Source of the DNA: Oscarella lobularis
Taxonomy: Eukaryota > Porifera > Homoscleromorpha > Homosclerophorida > Oscarellidae
Assembly: GCF_947507565.1 (NCBI RefSeq)
Contig: NC_089180.1
Span: 3,224,001 to 3,288,000, forward strand
DNA: 64,000 nucleotides
Direction of reading: 5' to 3'
Under the pieces are notes generated by a model, which saw nothing but the letters and a program-made list of their open reading frames with translations, had not been told where the DNA came from and searched no databases. Shown piece by piece: positions 32,722 to 40,179 of this stretch. Position 1 is the stretch's first letter. Every line of letters starts with the position of its first letter. Made by a program: the position numbers and the translations under genes.

Positions 32722-33464
32722 TCACTCACCGAACTTGTCGGTTTTAGACATCTTGAACCGCAACCTCACCCACGACGGGTCGGGGAAACGGTCGACGGCT
32801 AAGTCCCGCACCACTACATTCCGAAACGGTGAAAACTCTCGAAGGGACGGCACCGTGAACTCCCAGACCCGGAGGCATCCAAAGAACTGCCACCCACAGA
32901 AGCCGAGCCTAAGTATAATCCGCGAACCCGTTCCAAACGCCCCGTAACCGTGCAAACAGAGGGACCGTCATCGGCAAGCGACAGTCCGTCTAACGCCGCT
33001 GTTCGTCTGCCTGCACGCGCTGAATACTCCGCAGAAGGCGGGCCAAGAGCGGCGGCCGTTGCTGGAATGGGTCAGTAGCCTCCTGCCGTGATGTGTAGGC
33101 TGCGCACCGGGGAAAAAAACTGTTGCACGAGCAAAGCCGGGCAACCGTTTTCTGCCAGCGCCGACGCGAAGAGGCAGAACGTTTCGAGAAAATCGGGAAC
33201 CGGACATATGTCTTAGGCTTCACAGAAAAATAAAAAAATACGCTGGCCGGACGAGTACGTCCTCCGTGATGCTGGAACTAAGCTGTTTATCGTGTTGACG
33301 CGACGAGCCGTTTCCAGTGCGGGGAGGTCCAGGCCTCGTCGCCCCCAAGGAGTGCGTTGAGCGCGTTGGCTACCCCGTCCGAAACGACTCGCATGTCTAG
33401 CGCCACCTGCAAAAACGGCAGTCCAGTAGGGCCACCTGCAAGAACGGCAGTCTACTAAGGTCAA
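32722..33464 (-). pseudogene. Tyrosine recombinase N-terminal two thirds (DIRS/Ngaro-type), copy 2
   Basis: From 33464: L-V-P-A-S-R-R-T-Y-S-S-G-Q-R-I-F-L-F-F-C, the core-binding domain signature, then after a shift F-C-L-F-A-S-A-L-A-E-N-G and V-R-S-L-H-I-T-A-G-G; after a stop and shift L-P-M-T-V-P-L-F-A-R-L-R-G-V-W and finally V-R-D-L-A-V-D ... R-F-K-M-S-K-T-D-K-F-G with a stop at 32722. The S-K-T-D motif is where copy 1 (26814-27205) begins, so the two fragments cover complementary halves. Multiple lesions. Confidence 0.75.
33402..33461. repeat. Two-unit tandem repeat of about 28 bp
   Basis: G-C-C-A-C-C-T-G-C-A-A-x-A-A-C-G-G-C-A-G-T-C occurs twice, at about 33405 and 33433, the first unit at the edge of the recombinase frame. 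Confidence 0.7.
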
Positions 33465-33837
33465 AGGTTCGAGTCCCGACGCTTGCTCTTTTTTTTTCTT
33501 TTACTTTTTCCGTCTTTTCGCTATACCTAAGCGGCGATTTCGCATAGGAGCGAGAAAAGCTCACAGATTTAGCTTCAAAATGCACAGTTTAGAGACACGG
33601 CAGTGCTAAGTCAATTTTCATTTCATTGTTGTCAGACTTCTATTCCAGAAAGTCGCAATTAGGGTTCAAAGGTATATTAAAAGCTCTAACGCGCGTTCTT
33701 TATGACTTTTCTCGACCGTTTTTCAATGAAAAACCGACTATTAGACTAGTCGCTAAGTCTCGAATGCATTTTCGTAATCTTATCGGTAACGGTAAAATTC
33801 GCACCCGTTGTACAGTAGCGTCTAGCCTCGGAAAACC

Positions 33838-33935
33838 CAGACTCACCCCCGCGCGCGCTACGCGACTGGGTGAGAGTCTGGGCAACTTGTATAGTCGAGC
33901 GCGGTTCCTTTGATGATAATTCGATTTTGTTTTTG
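33838..33935. repeat. MITE-like hairpin repeat, copy 1
   Basis: A-C-C-C-A-G-A-C-T-C-A-C-C-C-C-C and G-G-G-T-G-A-G-A-G-T-C-T-G-G-G form a stem around a C-G-C-G-C-G-C-T-A-C loop, followed by C-A-A-C-T-T-G-T-A and G-G-T-T-C-C-T-T-T-G-A-T. A second copy is at 43340-43440. Confidence 0.6.
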
Positions 33936-35029
33936 TGGCCCTCGCGGCTGTGCAATACTACTTCCGACTATGACTAGCTCTTTCTGCCGCGTCTGCCGAG
34001 CAGATTTAAGCGACTCTCCGCGTCGGCGAAGGCTTTTCTCGACCGAAGACGCTCCACGACTAACGCTCTGTCGATTCGTCGCCGCCGAAGTCTCGCCAGA
34101 CGACGGCTTGTCTCTGTATTCATGCATTGTCTGCTGAAGGAAGCTGTCAAAGATACACCGGCTTGAGGACAGACCTTGAATCTCTGGAAAAACAGATCCT
34201 TGGTGCCTAACAAAGATCAAACACGATCGATGCTCTCGCCATTGAGCCAGGTAAGAATACGGCCCAAACTGTCTAGCTCCAACTGTCTCTTTTCTTAGAC
34301 CCGGTGTCTTTCCGCCAAGAGAAGCAAGCACAGCTGTCGGAAAGAGGCAGTTGCCATTCACACCGCAGAGTACTACTCAGTAAGCCTCTATTTTTCCAGC
34401 TCTACTCTCAGCTCTACACTCTTGACGACAGAACTTCTTTTTTGTAGATGCCGTCCGTGTCACTTACTTGAAACTGTGCCAGTGCCAGAGAGAAAGCTGC
34501 AGCCAAGGCGCCTTCAGCTTGAAATGTATGTGTTTTCACTGGTGCTTTGTTCATTGATCCGATTACATTTTCTTTCTCCTAACGGTAGGTGACAAGAAAA
34601 AAATCGTCAATGTGTAGACGTTCTGCTAATTGATGTGCATCAAGAAGCGAATCATGGATGTATTCAACAGGAAGTCCACAAAGAAATCTTTGCAGTAGTA
34701 AGATGCCTATTCTAAACATTTACATCTTTATCGTTATTTTGAGATACAAATGCAATACCCGTCTCGACATTTTTCAACGACTATTACCAACGCAGACCAT
34801 CTTTCAGTGTCCGAGCGTTGATTGACAGAAATGCTGAATTACTTGCGTTGTCGGTCATGCGTTGTGCTCCCGATGAAGTAAGTGAGTTGTTTTGCAGAAA
34901 CATATACAGCCAGACAGCCACTCTATGCTCGCCAAACTTTCATTCTATTTTTCGAGACACGTCAGCGGTTGCCCTCTCGAACTTCTCTCTTTTGGCTGTG
35001 CTCAGCAAAGTCTCAAACGCCGCTCCTAA
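33936..35029. other. 1.1 kb without a supportable gene
   Basis: Open frames overlap on both strands (for example about 33974-34361) but none has recognisable motifs; codon patterns of the two strands are equally good or bad. Confidence 0.35.
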
Positions 35030-35215
35030 TTTGCACCCGTTGTACAATAGCGTCGTTCGCGAAATCCTGCGTCTTTTTTAATCAGCAGCCCAGACGCTGC
35101 TTTATAGGTGCTCATGTGTTGTTTGCGCTTACGTAAACTGCGATATTTTCCACCGAATCGTAACCCTTACCCTACCCGCTAACCTAACCCTGCCATGTGC
35201 GTACGCACATGCGTT
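35030..35215. repeat. Dispersed repeat with degenerate telomere-like block and 18-bp palindrome, copy 1
   Basis: Matches the inverse of 61741-61945 along its whole length. Inside is C-C-C-T-T-A-C-C-C-T-A-C-C-C and C-T-A-A-C-C-T-A-A-C-C-C near 35160-35190, resembling decayed T-T-A-G-G-G repeats, and a perfect palindrome C-A-T-G-T-G-C-G-T-A-C-G-C-A-C-A-T-G at 35194-35211. A short piece of the same family (A-C-C-C-G-T-T-G-T-A-C-A) lies at about 33803-33830. Confidence 0.8.
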
Positions 35216-35227
35216 GTTCAAGCGAAC

Positions 35228-35640
35228 GCCCGTGTATAGCGACCACCTGTCTATAATGACCACTTTTTGGGAAACCGTAGGTGGTCGTTATAGACAGGTT
35301 TTACTGGAATTAAACAAGAGGTTAGAAAAAATTTATTCACAAATATTAGTTAATTAACTACTTAGTTAATTAGTGATGTATTTAATTAACGCCTAATTAG
35401 TGACTGGTAGCGAACAGTGGGGTAGGGGCGAGCCACAGTGGAGCCCTTATTTCGTTTGTTAACCCTTCCGGCTTTGACGAATCTTACCTTGTTTAGGATC
35501 AATCGCTTCAATCTTTTCGTGTTTACAGAAAAGTGCTTGCTTGTTTGATACAAATTCCTGCTGTTGCATTGATAGAAATGAACGAATTCGAGTTTCACTT
35601 CTGGCGTGTAGGTCTTTTTACTTCGATCCGAGACTCTCAA
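35228..35640 (-). mobile_element. Pogo/Tigger-like element remnant with terminal repeat and helix-turn-helix frame
   Basis: A-A-A-A-C-C-T-G-T-C-T-A-T-A-A-C-G-A-C-C near 35305 (read on the minus strand) with an inverted partner T-G-T-C-T-A-T-A-A-T-G-A-C-C near 35252 resembles pogo-family ends. The frame 35640-35386 reads K-K-T-Y-T-P-E-V-K-L-E-F-V-H-F-Y, N-L-Y-Q-T-S-K-H-F-S-V-N-T-K-R-L, parallel to the helix-turn-helix start of the pogo transposase at 36992 (K-S-Y-T-K-E-E-K-L-S-V-V-K-Y-Y ... N-L-Y-Q-T-R-K-R-F). The DDE domain is missing. Confidence 0.55.
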
Positions 35641-35684
35641 CTCAGCTATGGCTTCACATGCCGCTCGTCACTCTACAGAACCTA

Positions 35685-35804
35685 AAGAGACTCTGGAGAC
35701 TCGTTTTCCCTTTTGAAGACTCTATCGAGTCACTCTAGAGACTCTATAAAGACTCTAGAGTCTCGTTTTCACTTATACAGACTCTATCGAGTCACTCTAG
35801 AGGG
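35685..35804. repeat. Tandem repeat, two units of about 60 bp
   Basis: Units of the form G-A-C-T-C-T-x-G-A-G-x-C-T-C-G-T-T-T-T-C followed by G-A-C-T-C-T-A-T-C-G-A-G-T-C-A-C-T-C-T-A-G-A-G, themselves built from G-A-C-T-C-T steps. Confidence 0.75.
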
Positions 35805-35812
35805 ATCACAAT

Positions 35813-36019
35813 GTGAAGAAGTTATTTGACGAGACATCGCTTGTTGGGGCCCCTCGAGAGAACGCGGACGCGGACGATTTCCATTCTGCGGACGAAAAGA
35901 CGGGAAAAGAGGAGACGGAAGTGAATACCGAAGCGGAAGACGAAAAAAAAAGTCAATCGTTGGTCAATCGTTTCCTATTTTTTTCGAATGCAAAATTGTT
36001 TGTACGTATCGATTTCTGA
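35813..36019 (+). other. Acidic open frame, unidentified
   Basis: A 68-codon frame beginning with GTG-A-A-G or an upstream exon reads D-E-T-S-L-V-G-A-P and then a run of Glu/Asp/Lys. It is flanked by a tandem repeat and by the inverted-repeat element. No domain; could be an isolated exon or chance. Confidence 0.2.
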
Positions 36020-36174
36020 ATTTTCGTTATTTTCGCAAGAGGAAGAATGACAAAAGGCGCATTCAACGCCTAACGTCAAAGACAGCGAATTCCGTTAATT
36101 CTTGCAGCATTGTTGTCAGCGATCGTCTACACGACAACCTGATGGTGACAAAAAGGGAAACAATCTCTCTTAGC

Positions 36175-36466
36175 AGTTCGTCGAGTAGCCTCGCAAGCCA
36201 GTCCCTTCTCCTGATCTCCCGTATAAACACGAGAGGGGAGAAGGGCCTGGTACTTGAACGGAGCGTCATAGGTCATGTGATTCCCGGTCTTGTTGGCGTG
36301 GTCGACTGAGTTGTAGGCGCGGTCGATCACATCACTGATGGAACCTTTCCCCGCACGTGCATCCTTCGTTCGCTGACCAGCTAATAAAATACTCACCCTT
36401 TCAAAAGTCTTCACTTCACCTTCGTCCACCTCGCGCGCACTCCTTCTCTAACATGGACGCTACCGA
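36175..36466. repeat. Left arm of palindromic element carrying a RecQ-like exon
   Basis: The arm runs from the hairpin at 36198-36250 through C-T-G-A-C-C-A-G-C-T-A-A-T and C-A-C-C-C-T-T-T-C-A-A-A-A-G-T-C-T-T to T-C-T-C-T-A-A-C-A-T-G-G-A-C. The same sequence is found inverted at 36677-36751 plus 39096-39322, with mismatches of a few percent by eye. Confidence 0.85.
36198..36250. repeat. Terminal hairpin, copy B
   Basis: Stem C-C-C-T-T-C-T-C-C against G-G-A-G-A-A-G-G-G around G-T-A-T-A-A-A-C-A-C; see copy A at 10323. Outermost feature of the left arm of the palindromic element. Confidence 0.75.
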
Positions 36467-36613
36467 AGAGGTTCCCGAAACGAGCCTGGAAGGCATTCTT
36501 CGCAACGTTTTCAAACTGAAAGAGTTCCGCGCCGGCCAGCTGAAGGCCATCGAGTCTCTTCGCAATGAAAGAGACGTTGTTGTTCGCCGAAGCCTATGCA
36601 GCATAGCTTCAAA
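36453..36613 (+). pseudogene. First exon of a RecQ-like helicase inside an inverted-repeat element
   Basis: ATG at 36453 opens M-D-A-T-E-E-V-P-E-T-S-L then L-R-N-V-F-K-L-K-E-F-R-A-G-Q-L-K-A-I and E-R-D-V-V-V-R-R-S-L-C-S-I. F-R-x-G-Q-x-x-A-I is the RecQ/DEAH Q-motif region, and D-V-V-V ... S-L-C matches the start of helicase motif I (family form D-V-x-V-x-P-T-G-x-G-K-S-L-C), but the P-T-G-x-G-K part is missing. The exon ends exactly at a GTAAGT donor (36614). Only this exon is present; the start codon itself lies in the inverted-repeat arm. Best read as a gene fragment captured by the element. Confidence 0.6.
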
Positions 36614-36676
36614 GTAAGTCTGACAGCGCGGTAAGGGGCCAACCATGCACGGCAATTGTCGAATTTCTCGTCTTTC

Positions 36677-36751
36677 AAGTCCGTGTCCATGTTAGAGAGG
36701 GAGCGCGTGCGAGGTGGACGAAGGTGAAGTAAAGACTTTTGAAAGGGTGAG
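36677..36751. repeat. Right arm of palindromic element, inner part
   Basis: Inverse copy of about 36395-36466. It is interrupted at 36752 by the pogo element and resumes at 39096. Confidence 0.85.
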
Positions 36752-36991
36752 TACCGTAGACGCTGGTTGTTAGGTGCCCTTCTATGTTAAACGCCCCCGG
36801 TCTTGTTAAGCGCCTACAGTTTTCTTTGTGATCTCTGTTCTTTGTTAAGCGCCCTCAGGACTTTGAAATTGAACCGGCCTGGTTTCGCGTCCGTTTCTGC
36901 GAATCTGCTTCGCCGTTGCACCTGATGCTCCCATTTGCTTAGTTAGCGGCCTACCAGCCTCGCATTCGCTTGTCCACGTATCGATCCTCTC

Positions 36992-38512
36992 TTGCTACTT
37001 CGATTCTCGTTAGGCATGTCTTTGGTTGCAAACAGTGCTGCTTCTCAGCTATCAAAGCAAAGAAGAAAGAGTTACACCAAAGAGGAAAAGCTGTCAGTCG
37101 TCAAATATTATCGAGATGAAGGTGGAAACCTTTATCAGACGCGCAAGCGGTTCGGATTAAACAGTCGCACAGTCAAGCGATGGATTCTCAGCGAGACAAA
37201 GATCCAGGAAAGCCGAAAAAGCAGCAAACGAGTAAAATTCACGCGAGCTCCAAAGCACCCGGATGTGGAAGAAAGATTTTACGCTGACTACAAAGACCTA
37301 AGAAAAAACGGCTTAAAAGTTTGTTCTTCCTTCGACTGCAATATAAAATACCGGTACATTTCGTTCTTCCTTAGGTCAAAGGTTGGTGGTTTAGGCTTCG
37401 TTCAAAAGAGATTCTAGAAGATATTTTTCCTGGTGCCGTATTTCAATTTTCTGATGGCTGGTTTACCGGCTTTAAAAAACGTTATCGCATCAGTCAAAGG
37501 CGTTCTGCAAATACCACTCAAAAACAGCCAAGCGATAAGAAGGCGGTCCTTCACGAGTTCCATCAATCTATCAGAAGCAAGTCCTTGATGGGACCTCAAA
37601 TCGGTTCACTTGGCAGATGGACCGAGAAAAGCATTGCTAATATGGATCAAACGCCGATGTCTTTCTCGCTCTGTGACGGAGAAACCTACGCTGACACCGG
37701 TGATCGCACAGTGTGGGTTCGCGGCGGACAATCCGGATGGGAAAAGCGCCAGTGCACTGTTCAGCTTACCATTTTTGCTGACGGAGTTCCACGTGTTAAG
37801 CCTTTAGTGATATTTCGAGGGCTTGGTAAGATTTCTAGAAAGATTTTTCTCTTCTGAAACTGCATAATTCAATCATAAGAAAGCGTATCTCTATTCAGGA
37901 GAGATTTCAGTACGATAGCAGAGTTGCTATTGCCTTTCAGCCGAATGCAAGGTGCGATGAAGGCATTATGAAGATCTGGATTCGTAGGTGCTGAAATCCT
38001 ATTTGTGAAGGCCCTATGCACCTAGTCATTGACGTACACAAAGCACAGAAAACAGAAACAATTAAGAAAATATTAGCAGACGAGTGAAGCACTGAAATAA
38101 CATACGTGCCAGGTACCATTTAGCTAGCCGAGATGATATCTAGAAAAAATTATTAGGTGGCTGCACCTCTCTCCTTCAACCTATTGACGTTTCCGTCAAC
38201 AAGCCGTTCAAGGCCATTTTCGATCGCCTTGCTACTACACACATGAAAGAAAATTTGCAACTATACGTTGAAGGGAAAATTACCGCTAGTGCCAGAAGAA
38301 TATTGCTTACGAAATGGATTGGCGAGACCTGGCAAGAAGTCGCTGATAAAAAAGAAATGATTATTCGTAGCTTTAGGAAGGTTGGAATTGCCTTGCCGGT
38401 AAACGGGTCAGATGACGGTGATATTCACATTGAAGGACTCGACGACTACAAATTCAGCTACACCTGCAACAGCTCAGATGAATATACAGACGACGAAGAG
38501 GACCCTTTTTGA
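36992..38512 (+). pseudogene. Pogo-type transposase (HTH plus DDE_1), spliced, damaged
   Basis: Exon 1 (from about 37016, M-S-L-V-A-N-S) holds the psq/brinker-type helix-turn-helix: K-E-E-K-L-S-V-V-K-Y-Y ... N-S-R-T-V-K-R-W-I-L. A 56-nt intron (37319-37374, phase 0) leads to the CENP-B-type second DNA-binding region (W-F-x-x-F-K-K-R-Y) and the first catalytic Asp in N-M-D-Q-T-P-M-S-F. After a break near 37815-37905 comes V-A-I-A-F-Q-P-N-A, then L-V-I-D-V-H-K-A-Q-K-T (second Asp); a 44-nt intron (38113-38156) joins V-P-G to G-C-T-S-L-L-Q-P-I-D-V-S-V-N-K (third Asp). Two TGA codons (about 37990 and 38086) interrupt the middle. All three Asp are present, but stops suggest a recently dead copy. 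Confidence 0.85.
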
Positions 38513-38754
38513 GAGCTCAGACGACGATAATTAACCGGAAGAGCAGGAACAGAAAGAATGAAACGTCATTGCATTGTACTGTCACAAAGCCTAGCTGTCC
38601 GTGCTAATGTTGAGTAACCGATGATTGGGTTCACAGTAGTAGTAGTTTCAATTTCGTAATTTGTTTGCGTCGTCCTGCACATCGATACTTGCAAGGCACT
38701 TACAATCCATTTCCGTATCTTCTGGGACCCGTTACTTCACAACTGATTTCTCCG

Positions 38755-38991
38755 TCATGCAAAAGAAAGTGAAATTTCTCGAGGAACATGTCCGACAATG
38801 TTGCTATTCAATACCACACTTACAGCCCAACGATCATGAATGTTGTCTTCCTCTCTGCTAACTTGTAAAGTTTCTCCGATGAAAGGCTCCCAAACCCGTT
38901 TATATACGTGATGACCGCGAATAACGCTTTCAAAAGACAAATCAGCCTGAGCGTACCGAACCATTTTCTTTATGCGTAGGAGTGTCTGCAC
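38755..38991 (-). pseudogene. HIRAN-like domain fragment inside the pogo element
   Basis: Frame from 38991: S-F-E-S-V-I-R-G-H-H-V-Y-K-R-V-W-E-P, G-E-T-L-Q-V-S-R-E-E-D-N-I-H-D-R-W-A-V-S-V-V, I-V-G-H-V-P-R-E-I-S. This parallels the frame at 49213 (I-C-G-H-Y-V-Y-K-F-V-W-T-P ... V-G-H-F-P-R-E-V-S) along its length. E-x-x-N-x-H-D-x-x-A-V and G-H-x-P-R resemble a HIRAN fold. It lies on the strand opposite the transposase, between its stop and the right inverted repeat, so it travels with the transposon. Confidence 0.6.
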
Positions 38992-39095
38992 GCGCTAAAG
39001 TGCCATTGTTAAGCGCCCACTTTTTTTATTAAGCGCCCATTTCTTTGCAACCTAGAGTCATAAGCGCCGGCGCCTAACAACCAGCGTCTACGGTA

Positions 39096-39322
39096 TTTCA
39101 TTAGCTGGTCAGCGAATGAGGGATGCACGTGCGGAGAAAGGTTCCATCATACATATGTTATCAGTCATGTGATCGACCGCGCTTACAACTCGGTCGACCA
39201 CGCAAGACCGGGCATCACATGACCTATGACGCTCCGTTCAAGTACCAGGCCCTTCTCCCATCCCGTGTTTATACGGGAGATCAGGGAGAAGGGACTGGCG
39301 AGACTATTCGTCGAGCACGCTT
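39096..39322. repeat. Right arm of palindromic element, outer part, with hairpin copy C
   Basis: Inverse of about 36175-36395, including the terminal hairpin at 39245-39298 (C-C-A-G-G-C-C-C-T-T-C-T-C-C-C ... G-A-G-A-A-G-G-G-A-C-T-G-G). Confidence 0.85.
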
Positions 39323-40176
39323 TTTCTGCGTTTCTTGTTACGTCCGTCCATAACGACATGACAGCCTTCTTCAAAATATTCTCCTTGAAGTGATCGACAG
39401 AGACGTTTTGCTTAACCAGCATTGTCGGCAGTGTGTCGCGAAGACGTTTCTCGATGGCGATGAAGAGAGCGAAAGCATCGTCAAAAATTACAGATAGGCT
39501 GCCGCGATTAATCCGGCACAGCCATGCCTCCGAGTCCATTCAAAAGCTGTCATCTTCGGCTTTTGAAGAGAAGTCATCCCGGAGTTGTTCTAAAAGGAAA
39601 CAAAAATGCTCTGCTTTTAGACGAGACGACCAATCCGTACTTTTGCAGAAGCTTATGAGGACTGAATCCCGGTATGTACCTCAAAGCATTCATTTTGTCA
39701 TTCGTTATGGTGCGATCGATGCCAGTGCCACCTCTGCCCTTGAGCGACCGCAAATTGTCGGCAGAAAGCATCCTCGAAAAGATAGTCGTTTATGTCAGCG
39801 GTAGCAGAGGGTCTTCCGCAGCGATCCCAACATTCGAAAGCAGAGACTCCCAATATAAGGGCAAACTGGTCAACGACACCTTTTGGAAGACGACCGATGC
39901 CTATTCTTGTCTAGAAGCGAAAGATACGACGCCTATCGCTTGTTTTAAGCAGTCGTTGACGGCGTAGACGATTATTGACGCCGTCCGAGCCCATTCTTGG
40001 CTTCTTAAGCGATTTCGAAGCGCTTCGGCAAGCGCCAACGCCTGCGATTGACGCGACGGAAGAGTCGTACATATCTCCTTATTGAGAAACGCGTCGATAA
40101 CAGCTGAAAAGGCTTTCATTGAGGGAGAGTCTGCTGGTGACAACGTCTGCATAGCTACACACACTAAAAACGTCAA
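39323..40176 (-). pseudogene. Unidentified protein remnant, three frames
   Basis: Frames from 40176 (M-K-A-F-S-A-V-I-D-A-F-L), 39771 (L-R-Y-I-P-G-F-S-P-H-K-L-L-Q-K-Y) and 39539 (W-L-C-R-I-N-R-G-S-L-S-V-I, F-A-L-F-I-A-I-E-K-R-L-R-D) follow one another on the minus strand. The order Y-x-x-G-x-x-x-x-K-L, then W-x-x-x-x-x-R-G-x-L-x-x-x-x-D-x-x-x-x-L-F-x-x-x-E recalls an unnamed protein family repeated in cnidarian and sponge genomes. Frame changes and stops between the pieces indicate decay; the downstream end runs into the palindromic element. Confidence 0.35.
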
Positions 40177-40179
40177 AAA

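Larger units (their letters stand above)
36754..39093 (+). mobile_element. Pogo-type DNA transposon, 2340 bp, complete ends
   Basis: Perfect 21-bp terminal inverted repeats, C-C-G-T-A-G-A-C-G-C-T-G-G-T-T-G ... at 36754-36774 and its inverse at 39073-39093, flanked by TA on both sides (36752-36753, 39094-39095), the target duplication of Tc1/mariner/pogo elements. Removing it rejoins the right arm of the palindrome, which proves the insertion. Several copies of T-T-A-A-G-C-G-C-C lie near both ends (about 36787, 36810, 36846, 39007, 39030). It carries the transposase at 36992-38512 and a HIRAN-like fragment on the opposite strand. Confidence 0.95.

Noticed and set aside
33430-33485. tRNA-like B box (G-G-T-T-C-G-A-G-T-C-C-C) followed by a T run
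   Set aside because: The T stem does not pair, no D arm or acceptor stem of normal length can be drawn, and the T run is isolated; at best a chance or decayed tRNA-derived piece.
36127-39353. Similar short frames (M-T-Y-D-A-P-F-K-Y-Q-A-L-L) at several places
   Set aside because: They are translations of the repeated hairpin terminus, not genes.
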